NCBI GenBank assembly: GCA_946415365.1 | Contig: CAMKSE010000008.1 | Location: 111,039 to 175,038, forward strand | DNA length: 64,000 nt | DNA from: an uncultured Prevotellaceae bacterium | GTDB lineage: Bacteria > Bacteroidota > Bacteroidia > Bacteroidales > Bacteroidaceae | Direction: 5' to 3' | Part shown: positions 34,103 through 44,646 of the stretch, in pieces | How positions within the stretch are numbered: position 1 is the first letter of the stretch | Layout of the letters: each line of letters begins with the position of its first letter | Notes under the pieces: model-generated | The model's input: only the letters and a program-made list of their open reading frames with translations | Told to the model about the DNA's origin: nothing | Databases searched by the model: none | Translations under genes and position numbers: made by a program

Positions 34103-37100
34103 ATGACAAAAGGTAAGCAAACTCAAACAAGAAAAGGACTCTGCCAATGCGGGCACAACCAAGGACTTTACCAACCGGAGTACGAGCACGATGCGTGTGG
34201 CGTAGGTATGGTGGTGAATATCCATGGTGGGAAAAGCCACGAGTTGGTGGATAACGCACTGAAAGTGCTGGAGAACATGGAGCACCGAGGCGCTGAGACA
34301 CGCGACAAGACAGGTGATGGTGCGGGCATCATGATTCAGATTCCCCACGAGTTTATTCTTCTACAGGGTATTCCTGTGCCGGAAAAGGGAAAGTACGGTA
34401 CGGGATTGGTCTTCTTGCCTAAAGATGAGAAGACCCAGCAGGAGATCCTCTCTGTGATGATTGAGGAGATAGAGCGTGAAGGGCTGCAGTTGATGCACAT
34501 GCGCACGGTACCCACGAACTCGGAGGTTCTGGGAGCAGCAGCGCGCGAAGTGGAACCAGACATCAGGCAGATATTCGTCACAGGTGTCAAGGATGAGGAC
34601 GTTCCAGTCTTCGAACGTTTATTATATAAGGTACGCAAGAGGATTGAGAATCGCATCGACGACGAGGACTTCTATATCTGCTCGTTGTCGAACAAGAACA
34701 TTATTTATAAAGGAATGTTGACGAGTGGGCAACTGAGGAGATACTTTCCTGACCTCTCGAACGACTACTTGACGAGCGGACTGGCACTGGTACACTCACG
34801 TTTCTCGACCAACACTTTCCCTAAATGGAAGCTGGCACAGCCCTTCCGTTTGTTGGCACACAATGGCGAGATAAACACCATTCGAGGCAATCGTGGCTGG
34901 ATGAAGGCACGTGAGAGCGTTTTGAATAGCGAGGCATTGGGCAACATCAAATCACTGCGTCCTATCGTTCAGGAGGGCATGAGCGACTCTGCCAGCCTCG
35001 ATAATGTATTCGAATTCTTGATGATGAGTGGCCTCAGCCTACCGCAGGCGATGGCTATCTTAGTGCCTGAGAGTTTCAACGACAAGAACCCCATCAGTGA
35101 AGACCTGAAGGCCTTCTATGAGTACCACTCCATCCTGATGGAACCGTGGGACGGTCCTGCAGCCTTGCTGTTCAGCGATGGTCGCTATGCAGGTGGAATG
35201 CTCGACAGAAACGGCCTGCGCCCCAGCCGTTACACGATTACCAAGGGCGGCATGATGGTGGTTGCCTCAGAGGTGGGCGTGATGGACTTCGAACCAAGTG
35301 ATGTCGTGAGCAAAGGCCGCCTGCAGCCTGGTAAGATTCTGCTGATAGATACGCAGGAGGGCAGGATTTTCTACGACGGCGAGATTAAGGAACAGCTGGC
35401 CAAGGCTCATCCCTATCGTGAATGGCTGAACGAGAACCGTGTACAACTGGAGAAGTTGAAGAGCGGTCGCCATGTGGAGAACGGCGTCAGCGATTACGAA
35501 CGGAAACTGATAACCTTTGGTTTTGGCCAGGAGGATATTGATAAAACGATTGTGCCGATGGCGACAGCAGGGCAGGAGCCAGTAGCAGCGATGGGTAACG
35601 ACACACCGCTGGCAGTCATTAGCGACCGTCCGCAAGTGCTGTTCAACTATTTCCGCCAGCAGTTTGCACAGGTGACGAACCCTGCCATCGATCCGATCCG
35701 TGAGGAATTGGTGATGTCGTTGACAGAGTACATCGGAGCTGTGGGCACAAACATCCTGTCGCCAGACGCATCGAACTGTAAGATGGTGCGATTGCCGCAA
35801 CCAGTACTGACCAACACACAATTAGATATATTATGTAATATCAGGTATAAGGGCTTCAAGACCCAGAAGCTCTCTATCCTCTTTGATATTGCGCAAGGCG
35901 AGGAGGGTCTGCGTCAGGCACTCGATGACCTCTGCCACGATGCAGAGGCGAGTGTGGATGAGGGTGTGAACTACATCATTCTTTCTGATCGAGACATCGA
36001 CGAGAAACGTGCCGCTATTCCGTCTCTGCTAGCCGTCTCCGCCGTACACCACTACCTGATTTCTGTGGGCAAGCGTGTTCAGACGGCACTGATTGTGGAG
36101 AGTGGTGAGATTCGTGAAGTGATGCACGCTGCATTGCTGTTGGGCTATGGTGCCAGTGCTATCTGCCCTTACATGACGTTTGCCGTGCTCGATGACCTTG
36201 TGAAGAAGCACAAGATTCAGGAGGAGTATGCGACGGCTGAGAAGAATTACATCAAGGCCGTGGATAAAGGTCTTAAGAAAATCATGTCGAAGATGGGTAT
36301 CTCGACCATCCGCAGCTATCGGGGTGCGAAGATTTTCGAAAGCATCGGCTTGAGCGAGGACTTGTTAAGACGCTACTTCGGTACAGAGGTAAGTACCATT
36401 GGTGGTATCGGACTGAAGGAGATTGCGCGCGACGCCATCCGTCTGCATGAGCAGGCTAAAGAACAGGCTATGTTGCAGAACCAAGGTCAGTTCGCATGGC
36501 GTAAGGACGGTATTAAGCACGCTTGGAACCCCGAGACGATCGCCCAGCTGCAATTGGCCACCAGACAAGGAAACTACGAAAAGTTCAAGCAGTGGTCGGC
36601 TATTGTTGATCAAAAGGGAAGTCCCATATTCATCCGCGACTTCTTTGGCTTCAAGAAGGCAGCCAAGCCTACGCCTATTGACGAGGTGGAGCCTGTAGAG
36701 AGTATCGTCAAGCACTTCGTAACAGGTGCTATGAGTTTTGGCGCATTGAGCATTGAGGCACACGAGGCATTGGCCTTGGCTATGAACAAGTTGGGCGCCC
36801 GCAGTAACACTGGCGAGGGTGGTGAGGACAATACCCGCTATCATACAGAGGTTGATGGTGTAAGCCTGAGTTCGAAGACCAAACAGATTGCCTCTGGTCG
36901 TTTTGGCGTGACGGCCGAATATCTGGTGAACGCAGAAGAAATACAGATTAAGGTTGCCCAGGGTGCTAAACCCGGTGAGGGTGGTCAGTTGCCTGGATTC
37001 AAGGTTAATGAGATCATCGCTAAGACTCGTAATGCTATCCCTGGCATATCGCTCATTTCGCCGCCACCTCATCACGATATCTATAGTATCGAGGATCTGG

Positions 37101-38623
37101 CACAGCTCATTTTCGACCTGAAGAATATCAACCCGACGGCTGCCGTCAGTGTAAAGCTTGTGGCCGAGAGCGGTGTGGGAACTATTGCCGCAGGTGTGGC
37201 CAAGGCCAAGGCCGACCTCATCGTTATCTCTGGTGCTGAGGGTGGTACAGGTGCATCGCCGGCGAGCAGTATGCGGTTCGCAGGTATCTCACCTGAAATC
37301 GGACTGGCTGAGACACAGCAGACGCTCGTAAAGAACGGTCTGCGTAATCAGGTGCGTCTGCAGACAGACGGTCAGCTGAAGACCGCCAAGGATGTGGTCA
37401 TCATGGCAATGTTAGGAGCCGATGAATTCTCATTTGGTACATTACCTTTGATTGTCTTAGGCTGTGTGATGATGCGTAAATGTAATACGAACACCTGTCC
37501 GATGGGTGTAGCCACGCAGAATCCTGAACTAAGGAAGCATTTCCAAGGTCGTGTCGAATACGTGGTTAATTTCTTCACCTTCCTTGCAAAGCAGGTTAGA
37601 GAGTATCTGAGTGAGATGGGTGTCCATAGTCTGAAGGAGATCATCGGCCACACGGAACTCATCGAGGTTCAGACGGACACTGCTACAGATAAGCAGAAAA
37701 CCATCGACTTCGCACGTCTGTTGCATAAGCCTGAAAGCGACAAGCCACTCTTTTGGGATCGTGGCGAGTTTACGAAAGTCAGCGGTGTGAAGGATGAGGA
37801 GATTATTAAAGCTGCTCAGAAGGCTATCGACAACCAGGAAGAATTGACACTCGACTACACCATTAAGAATACAGATCGTGCCGTGACAACCATGCTCAGT
37901 GGTGTCATTGCCAAGAAATATGGTGAGGCAGGACTACCTGACGGTACTATCAACATCAAGTTCAAGGGCTCGGCAGGTCAGTCGTTTGGAGCTTTTGCCG
38001 TACGCGGCATTAACCTCAAGCTTGAGGGTGAGTGTAACGATTACTTTGGCAAGGGCCTTTCGGGTGGACGCATCAGCATCCTTCCGCCGGCCCGTTCGAG
38101 CGAGGACTTCCGTGCTGAGGATAATATCATCGCAGGTAACACTGGTCTCTATGGTGCTACAAGCGGCGAACTGTATATCAACGGAAAAGTCGGTGAACGC
38201 TTTGGTGTCAGGAACTCTGGTGCAATAGCCGTCATCGAGGGCGCTGGTGATCATTGCTGTGAATATATGACAGGTGGACGTGTAGTAGTGCTTGGTAAGA
38301 CTGGCCGTAACTTCGCTGCAGGTATGAGTGGTGGTGTTGCTTATGTCTATGACCCAGACCACACCTTCGACTATTTCTGCAACATGGATATGGTAGAGTT
38401 GGGCCTCATCGAAGACAGTGTCTCGCGCAAAGAACTGCTTGAGCTCATCCGCCAGCACTACCTGCATACGGGATCGGCCCTTGCAGGTCGCATGCTCGAC
38501 GACTGGCAGCGTGTTGTTCAGGACTTCATCCAAGTTGTCCCCATCGAATACAAACGTGTGCTCGAAGAAGAGAAGATGGCTCGGCTGCACGAGAAGATTG
38601 CCGACATCCAGCGTGACTATTAA
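34103..38623 (+). CDS. gltB: glutamate synthase large subunit
   Basis: 1506 residues, full length. The class II glutaminase nucleophile lies in EHDACGVGMVVNIHGG near residue 33 after a propeptide. The FMN domain has PPPHHDIYSIEDLAQLIFDLK and GAEGGTGASPASS. A 3Fe-4S cluster motif follows in CVMMRKCNTNTCPMGVATQ, and the C-terminal beta-helix has G-rich repeats (GLSGGRISILPP, GGRVVVLGKTGRNF). With GltD it converts glutamine and 2-oxoglutarate to two glutamates. It diverges from glnK and precedes gltD by 35 bases, a spacer of reiterated AAAAAGGTAA words. Confidence 0.98.
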   Translation: MTKGKQTQTRKGLCQCGHNQGLYQPEYEHDACGVGMVVNIHGGKSHELVDNALKVLENMEHRGAETRDKTGDGAGIMIQIPHEFILLQGIPVPEKGKYGTGLVFLPKDEKTQQEILSVMIEEIEREGLQLMHMRTVPTNSEVLGAAAREVEPDIRQIFVTGVKDEDVPVFERLLYKVRKRIENRIDDEDFYICSLSNKNIIYKGMLTSGQLRRYFPDLSNDYLTSGLALVHSRFSTNTFPKWKLAQPFRLLAHNGEINTIRGNRGWMKARESVLNSEALGNIKSLRPIVQEGMSDSASLDNVFEFLMMSGLSLPQAMAILVPESFNDKNPISEDLKAFYEYHSILMEPWDGPAALLFSDGRYAGGMLDRNGLRPSRYTITKGGMMVVASEVGVMDFEPSDVVSKGRLQPGKILLIDTQEGRIFYDGEIKEQLAKAHPYREWLNENRVQLEKLKSGRHVENGVSDYERKLITFGFGQEDIDKTIVPMATAGQEPVAAMGNDTPLAVISDRPQVLFNYFRQQFAQVTNPAIDPIREELVMSLTEYIGAVGTNILSPDASNCKMVRLPQPVLTNTQLDILCNIRYKGFKTQKLSILFDIAQGEEGLRQALDDLCHDAEASVDEGVNYIILSDRDIDEKRAAIPSLLAVSAVHHYLISVGKRVQTALIVESGEIREVMHAALLLGYGASAICPYMTFAVLDDLVKKHKIQEEYATAEKNYIKAVDKGLKKIMSKMGISTIRSYRGAKIFESIGLSEDLLRRYFGTEVSTIGGIGLKEIARDAIRLHEQAKEQAMLQNQGQFAWRKDGIKHAWNPETIAQLQLATRQGNYEKFKQWSAIVDQKGSPIFIRDFFGFKKAAKPTPIDEVEPVESIVKHFVTGAMSFGALSIEAHEALALAMNKLGARSNTGEGGEDNTRYHTEVDGVSLSSKTKQIASGRFGVTAEYLVNAEEIQIKVAQGAKPGEGGQLPGFKVNEIIAKTRNAIPGISLISPPPHHDIYSIEDLAQLIFDLKNINPTAAVSVKLVAESGVGTIAAGVAKAKADLIVISGAEGGTGASPASSMRFAGISPEIGLAETQQTLVKNGLRNQVRLQTDGQLKTAKDVVIMAMLGADEFSFGTLPLIVLGCVMMRKCNTNTCPMGVATQNPELRKHFQGRVEYVVNFFTFLAKQVREYLSEMGVHSLKEIIGHTELIEVQTDTATDKQKTIDFARLLHKPESDKPLFWDRGEFTKVSGVKDEEIIKAAQKAIDNQEELTLDYTIKNTDRAVTTMLSGVIAKKYGEAGLPDGTINIKFKGSAGQSFGAFAVRGINLKLEGECNDYFGKGLSGGRISILPPARSSEDFRAEDNIIAGNTGLYGATSGELYINGKVGERFGVRNSGAIAVIEGAGDHCCEYMTGGRVVVLGKTGRNFAAGMSGGVAYVYDPDHTFDYFCNMDMVELGLIEDSVSRKELLELIRQHYLHTGSALAGRMLDDWQRVVQDFIQVVPIEYKRVLEEEKMARLHEKIADIQRDY

Positions 38624-38658
38624 AGGTAAAAAGGTGAAAAAGTAAAAAGGTAAAAAAG

Positions 38659-40023
38659 ATGGGAAATCCAAAAGCATTTTTAGAGATACACCGCCAGGAG
38701 GCGGGTTACCGTCCGATTCACGATAGAATCCACGATTTTGGCGAAGTGGAGCAGACGCTCAGCACTCGCGAACGTAAATTGCAGGCGTCGCGCTGCATGG
38801 ATTGTGGCGTACCCTTCTGCCACTGGGCCTGTCCGTTGGGTAACAAGGCTCCCGAGTGGAACGACGCTTTGTATAAAGGTGATTGGGAATTGGCTTATCG
38901 CCTGCTCTCATCAACCAATCCTTTCCCAGAGTTCACGGGCCGTATCTGTCCTGCACTCTGCGAGAAAGCCTGCGTGTTGAACCGTTTCAACCATGAGCCG
39001 ACCACCAACCGTGAGGATGAGGCATCCATCATCGAAGCAGCCTTCCGTGAGGGTTATATCCAGCCGCATACCGACATTGTGCGCAATGGTAAGAAGGTGG
39101 CAGTGATAGGTGCCGGCCCTGCAGGTCTGGCTGCTGCCAACGACCTGAACCTGATGGGTTATCAGGTAACAGTCTTCGAGAAGAACGAGGCGGCTGGTGG
39201 ACTGCTCCGCTATGGTATCCCCAACTTTAAGTTGAACAAGACCATCATCAATCGCCGCATCGCTCTGCTTGAAGCCGAAGGCATTGAGTTTAAGTATGGC
39301 GCAGCCATCGATCTAGTAGAACTAGTTAAACTAGAAGGACTAGCTAAAGATTTCGACGCCATCGTTATTTCCACAGGTACGCCAACAGCACGCGATCTTA
39401 AGGCTCCTGGCCGTGAATTGAAAGGTGTCCACTTTGCCCTCGAGCTTCTCTCCCAGCAGAATCGCGTCCTTGCTGGTATGGAGTTCTCGAAGGACGAGCG
39501 CATTACCGCCAAGGGCAAGGACGTTCTCGTCATCGGCGGTGGCGACACGGGTTCCGACTGCATCGGCACAGCCCATCGTCAGGGTTGTAAGAGTGTCACA
39601 CAGATTGAGATCATGCCCAAGCCGGTAGAAGGTCCAGAGGATCCGCAGAACCCTTGGCCGAACTGGCCTCGCACCCTTAAGACAACAAGCAGCCATGAGG
39701 AAGGCTGCACCCGCCGCTGGAATATCAACACACTTGAATTCCTTGGTGAGAACGGCAAGTTGACAGGTGTAAAAGTACAGGAAATCGACTGGAAACCAAA
39801 TCCGGAAGGTGGCCGTCCCATTATGGTAGAAAAGGGTAAGCCTGAGATCATCAAGGCTGAACTTGTCCTTCTTGCCATGGGTTTCCTCAAACCTGAGCAT
39901 CCTCAATATGCCGATAACGTATTTGTCTGTGGCGATGCTGCAAATGGTGCATCGCTGGTTGTACGTGCCATGGCCAGCGGCAAACAAACCGCTGCCAAAG
40001 TACACGCTTACTTGAAGAAATAA
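38659..40023 (+). CDS. gltD: glutamate synthase small subunit
   Basis: 454 residues. The N-terminal cysteines for two 4Fe-4S clusters are in CMDCGVPFCHWACPLGNKAPEW and CPALCEKACVLN. A FAD site (VAVIGAGPAGLAAANDL) and NADPH site (DVLVIGGGDTGSDC) follow. It passes electrons from NADPH to GltB. Between KYGAAID and AKDFDAIVIS the sequence LVELVKLEGL is encoded by four 9-base units starting CTAG, in a region normally variable in length. Its stop is 13 bases from that of the convergent helicase gene. Confidence 0.97.
   Translation: MGNPKAFLEIHRQEAGYRPIHDRIHDFGEVEQTLSTRERKLQASRCMDCGVPFCHWACPLGNKAPEWNDALYKGDWELAYRLLSSTNPFPEFTGRICPALCEKACVLNRFNHEPTTNREDEASIIEAAFREGYIQPHTDIVRNGKKVAVIGAGPAGLAAANDLNLMGYQVTVFEKNEAAGGLLRYGIPNFKLNKTIINRRIALLEAEGIEFKYGAAIDLVELVKLEGLAKDFDAIVISTGTPTARDLKAPGRELKGVHFALELLSQQNRVLAGMEFSKDERITAKGKDVLVIGGGDTGSDCIGTAHRQGCKSVTQIEIMPKPVEGPEDPQNPWPNWPRTLKTTSSHEEGCTRRWNINTLEFLGENGKLTGVKVQEIDWKPNPEGGRPIMVEKGKPEIIKAELVLLAMGFLKPEHPQYADNVFVCGDAANGASLVVRAMASGKQTAAKVHAYLKK
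39313..39348 (+). repeat. in-frame 9-base CTAG tandem repeat (4 units) in gltD
   Basis: CTAGTAGAA, CTAGTTAAA, CTAGAAGGA, CTAGCTAAA are codon-aligned, each starting with a CTA Leu codon. The same CTAG-every-9-bases pattern occurs eight times in the helicase at 51093-51164. Confidence 0.92.
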
Positions 40024-40036
40024 GTCTGATGTATAA

Positions 40037-42196
40037 TTATTTCATTGCCTCTAATACCAGCCGGACTTCCTCGTAAGAGATGTCCGGCGGACAGAGGTTT
40101 TTGACGGCCGCGGTGTTGGCATCGGCCCCAGCCATGTGAATAGCTCGGAGGATGGTCTGCTGGTGGTCATCTGGAATGAGATCGCTCAATGAAATGTCGC
40201 CAGTGGGGATATAACGCGCCAGATGGCCGTAGATGGTACCCAGCGTAAGACCACGCTCACGGGCTATCAGTTCAGGAGTCTTTCCTTGTCGGAAGAGGTT
40301 GTAACTGATGGCCCATGTTTTCTCTTTCTGCGGTTTAGGCTCCTTTTTCTTTCGTTCTCGCTTTTTCTTCTTCAGTGTCTGCTCATCCATAGCGTCGAGC
40401 AGTGAATGCTGTTTTTGGCGCAGATAGTTGGCGATGGTGAAAGACTGTTCCGACATCTGTTGGAGCAGGAATCTTCGTGAGAGCCAGGCCTGCCTCAGGT
40501 CTACATAGTTCTCTGTGAGGCGCTTCATGGCCAACTTATTGTTCGACTGTATATCCGGCACAAGTGCCATTGGCTTCGAGAGTACGTTGTCAAGTGTCTG
40601 CTCGAAGTAGGCGGTGCTGCGCTTTATACGTTCCAGGAAATCATCATTACGCAGTTCGTCAATCGGCATCTGTTGGATTCTCGCAAGCCATTTGTCTGCC
40701 ACCATAATAACCTGTTTCTTATAATCTTCCAACGCCCGTTTATGCAGTTCTGCGATGTTGGTATAGCTGCGATAGAAGAATTCGATGATGATCCGTCCGA
40801 GATACTCCTCACGATAGAGGATATCTTTGAAGTCAAAAAGTTCCATCAGCAAGTATCTATAATACTCGTCTTTTAAAATGGGCAGTTGTTCGATGCTTTT
40901 TTGTGCCGCTTCCTCCTGATGCGAGATATAGTCATCCACACGATTGTCGTTGATGATGGCTTGTGGAGGAATACGCGAGGCGAGCACCAGCCCGTCGAGC
41001 GTTTTGCAACGACTCAAGGCCACATATACCTGTCCTGGGGCGAACGATAGGCTGGCATCGATGATGGCACGTTCGAAAGTCAAGCCCTGACTCTTGTGGA
41101 TTGTAATGGCCCATGCCAGGCGCAGAGGCAGTTGTGAGAATTTTCCTAAGACTTCTGTCTCTATCTCGCGCGTTTCTTCGTTCAGCGTGTATCTCGAGTT
41201 CTCCCACTCTAATGGCTCCACCTCTATGGCCTCGGGATCTCCAGGACAATATACTTCCAAACGGCTATCGTCAGCGTACGTCACATGGCCAATACGACCG
41301 TTATAATAACGATGTTCGCCTGAAGGATCGTTCTTCACGAACATCACCTGTGCTCCTTCTTTCAGTGTCAGTGTCTCAGCTGTGGGGTAAGAATACTCTG
41401 GAAACGTACCCTCAATCTTAGCCCGATATGTATAGGGATGCGTAGGTAGTTTCTGTAACTCAGACTCGTTGTAGTTGTTTGCCATCTGGTTGTGCGTGGT
41501 CAGGCGGATGTAGCCCTCCTCGGGCTTTGGGATGAACGTTGGCTGATGGCGGCCATTCAACAAAGTAAGGTCTTCTGCCGTGGGATGCCCCTCCCGGATA
41601 TGGTTCAGTAACGTAAGGAAGATGTCATCCTGTTGGCGATATACCTTTTCTAATTGTATGGTCACATAGTCAATCTGTGCTAGTGCCTTCGAACCAAAGA
41701 AGTAGGGTGTGTCGTAATATGGACTCAGCATCCGCTCGTCTTCGGGAGTCACTACGGGCGTCAGCTGCTGCAGGTCGCCGATCATCAGCAACTGCACCCC
41801 ACCGAAAGGCTTGTAACGGTCGCGGAAGCGTCGCAGTACACTGTCTATGGCATCGAGGAGGTCGCTGCGCACCATCGATATCTCATCGATGATCAATAGG
41901 TCGAGTGACGAGATAATCTTCCGTTTCTCTTTACCGAAGTCGAACTTGCTCTTGATCTGGGCATTGGGTACGAATGGTGAGAACGGCAGTTGAAAGAACG
42001 AGTGAATCGTCATGCCGCCTGCATTGATGGCTGCCACACCAGTCGGCGCTACCACGATACTGCGCTTGCTGCTTTGCTCAACCACCGTTTTAAGAAACGT
42101 CGTCTTTCCCGTTCCTGCCTTACCTGTTAAAAAGATACTACGACCCGTGTGTTCTACGAAGTCCCATGCGGTACGTAACTCCTGATTTTGTTCCAT
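40037..42196 (-). CDS. Pif1-like helicase with C-terminal helix-turn-helix
   Basis: 719 residues from the ATG at 42196 (MEQNQELRTAWDFVEHTGR); upstream in-frame Met codons precede the promoter. SF1B motifs are in order: GKAGTGKTTFLKTV (I), LLIIDEISMVRSD (II), IGDLQQLTPV (III) and AITIHKSQGLTFERAIID (V/VI region). A lysine-rich linker (KKKKRERKKKEPKPQKEK) leads to a C-terminal domain with FRQGKTPELIARERGLTLGTIYGHL, a helix-turn-helix domain found at the end of Bacteroidetes helicases. It probably unwinds DNA or RNA-DNA structures; the exact task is unknown. Confidence 0.9.
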   Translation of the reverse strand: MEQNQELRTAWDFVEHTGRSIFLTGKAGTGKTTFLKTVVEQSSKRSIVVAPTGVAAINAGGMTIHSFFQLPFSPFVPNAQIKSKFDFGKEKRKIISSLDLLIIDEISMVRSDLLDAIDSVLRRFRDRYKPFGGVQLLMIGDLQQLTPVVTPEDERMLSPYYDTPYFFGSKALAQIDYVTIQLEKVYRQQDDIFLTLLNHIREGHPTAEDLTLLNGRHQPTFIPKPEEGYIRLTTHNQMANNYNESELQKLPTHPYTYRAKIEGTFPEYSYPTAETLTLKEGAQVMFVKNDPSGEHRYYNGRIGHVTYADDSRLEVYCPGDPEAIEVEPLEWENSRYTLNEETREIETEVLGKFSQLPLRLAWAITIHKSQGLTFERAIIDASLSFAPGQVYVALSRCKTLDGLVLASRIPPQAIINDNRVDDYISHQEEAAQKSIEQLPILKDEYYRYLLMELFDFKDILYREEYLGRIIIEFFYRSYTNIAELHKRALEDYKKQVIMVADKWLARIQQMPIDELRNDDFLERIKRSTAYFEQTLDNVLSKPMALVPDIQSNNKLAMKRLTENYVDLRQAWLSRRFLLQQMSEQSFTIANYLRQKQHSLLDAMDEQTLKKKKRERKKKEPKPQKEKTWAISYNLFRQGKTPELIARERGLTLGTIYGHLARYIPTGDISLSDLIPDDHQQTILRAIHMAGADANTAAVKNLCPPDISYEEVRLVLEAMK

Positions 42197-42224
42197 AGTA
42201 ATCGATCTTATATTATTGTGATTG

Positions 42225-42232
42225 CAAAAGTA
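42225..42232 (-). promoter_or_regulatory. promoter -7 box of the Pif1-like helicase gene
   Basis: The minus strand reads TACTTTTG, 29 bases before the ATG at 42196. The rest of the 318-base divergent region is AT-rich. Confidence 0.6.
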
Positions 42233-42448
42233 GTCATTTCTCATCAAACAACCAAACTTTTCCACATATTCTTATAATTATTTGCAAAAATAGACAATTC
42301 TCACCTATCAATGATGGTAAACTGACAATTTGTAACGAAATAACGAATAAAAGAAACAGTTTGATAGCAAAAAGAAACAAATAATAGTCAATTTCTTTAC
42401 AAAATGACAGTTTGTTTACGATTTAACAAACAAAAAGCGTATAATTTC

Positions 42449-42479
42449 TTTGCTTTTCTGTCTTTTTGAATTACCTTTG
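42449..42479 (+). promoter_or_regulatory. promoter of dapF-dapL
   Basis: TTTG at 42449-42452 and TACCTTTG at 42472-42479 with a 19-base spacer. Confidence 0.78.
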
Positions 42480-42514
42480 CACTCGAATTCAAACAAAAAG
42501 ACAGCAAAAAGGAT

Positions 42515-43354
42515 ATGATGGACAGCAAAATGACACAGAAAATAGGATTTACGAAGATGCATGGAGCAGGAAATGACTATATATATGTCAACAGCATGCT
42601 TCATGACATCCCTGATCCTGTTCATGCTGCCATCTTTATGAGCGATCGCCACAAGGGTATTGGTTCCGACGGGTTGGTACTCATTGGCATCAGTCCCGTT
42701 CCCGAAGCCGATTTCTCCATGCGTATTTTCAATGCCGATGGCTCTGAAGCCATGATGTGTGGCAATGCCAGTCGTTGCATCGGTAAATATCTTTATGAAC
42801 GCGGGTTGACAGACAAGTTGGAGATCCGTCTGCTGACACTGTCGGGCGTCAAGACGCTATCGCTACATGTCGACGATGGTATTGTCAGTAGCGTCACTGT
42901 CGATATGGGCGAACCCGTATTCGATGACGAGACGCAATTCTTGTCTTCGCGCGATATTAAGAAAGGTGTGTTCGTCTCGATGGGTAATCCTCATTTTGTC
43001 ATCTTTACCGACGATGTGGACCAAGTGACAGAGATTGGCCGTACGCTCGAATACCATCCTGCTTTTCCGCAGCGTTGTAACATAGAACTTGCCCATATAG
43101 AGGTGGACGGCAGTATTAAGACAAGAGTCTGGGAGCGTGGCAGTGGTATCACACAGGCCTGCGGCACTGGTGCCTGTGCAACTGCCGTTGCTGCAGCTAT
43201 GACTGGACGTGCCGGACGTCAGTCGCAGATTGTTATGGATGGCGGCACACTCAGAATCGAATGGCGAGAGTCGGATAATCACGTCTATATGAGCGGACCC
43301 GCCGAATTTGTCTTTGACGGCGAAATTGAACTGAACAAACTTCAAACAACATAA
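42515..43354 (+). CDS. dapF: diaminopimelate epimerase
   Basis: 279 residues. The two catalytic cysteines are in [13 protein letters not shown] and [13 protein letters not shown], and the start [14 protein letters not shown] is typical. It converts LL- to meso-diaminopimelate for lysine and peptidoglycan. The start could be the second Met (42518) or MTQKIGF. dapL follows after 4 bases, so product and substrate enzymes are co-expressed. Confidence 0.97.
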   Translation: MMDSKMTQKIGFTKMHGAGNDYIYVNSMLHDIPDPVHAAIFMSDRHKGIGSDGLVLIGISPVPEADFSMRIFNADGSEAMMCGNASRCIGKYLYERGLTDKLEIRLLTLSGVKTLSLHVDDGIVSSVTVDMGEPVFDDETQFLSSRDIKKGVFVSMGNPHFVIFTDDVDQVTEIGRTLEYHPAFPQRCNIELAHIEVDGSIKTRVWERGSGITQACGTGACATAVAAAMTGRAGRQSQIVMDGGTLRIEWRESDNHVYMSGPAEFVFDGEIELNKLQTT

Positions 43355-43358
43355 GAAT

Positions 43359-44594
43359 ATGGCATTAGTAAACATTCATTTCCTGAACCTGCAGAACAAC
43401 TACTTGTTCGCCGACATCGCCAAGAAGGTGAATGCCTTCAAGGTGATGCATCCCAAGGCCGACGTCATTTCACTCGGCATCGGTGATGTGACGCAGCCTC
43501 TGGCGCCCGCAGTCGTTGAGGCCATGCACAAGGCTGCCGACGAGATGGCCACCACCCAGGGATTCCGTGGCTACGGCCCAGAACAGGGCTACGACTTCCT
43601 TCGCGAAGCGATATTGAAGAATGACTTCCTTCCGCGCGGTATCCACCTTGACGTCGATGAGGTCTTCATCAATGACGGTGCGAAGTCCGACACCGGCAAT
43701 TTCCAGGAACTGCTCCATTGGGACAACTTCATTGGTGTCACCGATCCCATCTATCCCGTTTACATCGACTCAAACGTGATGATAGGCCGTTGTGGCACCT
43801 ATCGCGACGGTCGTTGGACAAATGTGCGATACATGCCTATCACGGCAGAGAACGGCTTCGTGCCGGAGCTTCCCAAGGGCCGTCCTGTTGATGTCATCTA
43901 CCTCTGCTACCCCAACAACCCAACGGGAACAGTCATCACGAAGCAGGAGATGCGTAAATGGGTGAACTATGCATTGAAGAACGATGCACTCATTCTCTTC
44001 GACGCCGCCTATCAGGCCTATATTCAGGATCCGGATATCCCCCATAGCATCTACGAGATCCGTGGTGCCCGCAAGTGCGCCGTAGAGTTCCGTAGTTTCT
44101 CAAAGACGGCTGGATTCACGGGTGTCCGTTGTGGCTATACCATCGTGCCGAAGGATGTCAGCGTAGCCACCTTCGAGGGCGAGCGCATCCCACTCAACCA
44201 GCTCTGGCTTCGACGTCAGTGTACGAAGTTCAACGGCTGCAGCTATATCTCCCAGCGTGCTGCCGAGGCCATCTACACCCCTGAGGGGAAGGCTCAGGTG
44301 AAGTCCACCATTGACTACTATATGCAGAACGCCCATCAGATGCTAGAGACCCTTCGTCGCCTCGGTTACGAGTGTTATGGCGGCGAAAACGCCCCATATA
44401 TTTGGATGCGCACATCCGATGGCATGGGCTCCTGGCAATTCTTTGAGGCGTTGCTCTATGGTGCCAACGTCGTCTGTACCCCAGGTGTCGGTTTCGGCCC
44501 CAGTGGCGAGGGTTATGTGCGGTTTACCGCCTTCGGCAGCCACGAAAAGACCGCCGAGGCCCTCGACCGTATCACAAAATGGAGTAAGAAATAA
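43359..44594 (+). CDS. dapL: LL-diaminopimelate aminotransferase
   Basis: 411 residues, full length. PLP-enzyme features: GIGDVTQPL, INDGAKSDTGNFQ, YLCYPNNPTGTVIT, and the Schiff-base Lys in EFRSFSKTAGFTGVRCGYT. It makes LL-diaminopimelate directly from tetrahydrodipicolinate, the shortcut lysine route used by Bacteroidetes. It sits 4 bases after dapF and 52 bases before glnN, whose glutamine supports glutamate supply for the transamination. Confidence 0.97.
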   Translation: MALVNIHFLNLQNNYLFADIAKKVNAFKVMHPKADVISLGIGDVTQPLAPAVVEAMHKAADEMATTQGFRGYGPEQGYDFLREAILKNDFLPRGIHLDVDEVFINDGAKSDTGNFQELLHWDNFIGVTDPIYPVYIDSNVMIGRCGTYRDGRWTNVRYMPITAENGFVPELPKGRPVDVIYLCYPNNPTGTVITKQEMRKWVNYALKNDALILFDAAYQAYIQDPDIPHSIYEIRGARKCAVEFRSFSKTAGFTGVRCGYTIVPKDVSVATFEGERIPLNQLWLRRQCTKFNGCSYISQRAAEAIYTPEGKAQVKSTIDYYMQNAHQMLETLRRLGYECYGGENAPYIWMRTSDGMGSWQFFEALLYGANVVCTPGVGFGPSGEGYVRFTAFGSHEKTAEALDRITKWSKK

Positions 44595-44646
44595 AAATGA
44601 GAGAATAAATAGAAATTTGTAAAACATTAAAAGGTTAATTAGCATT

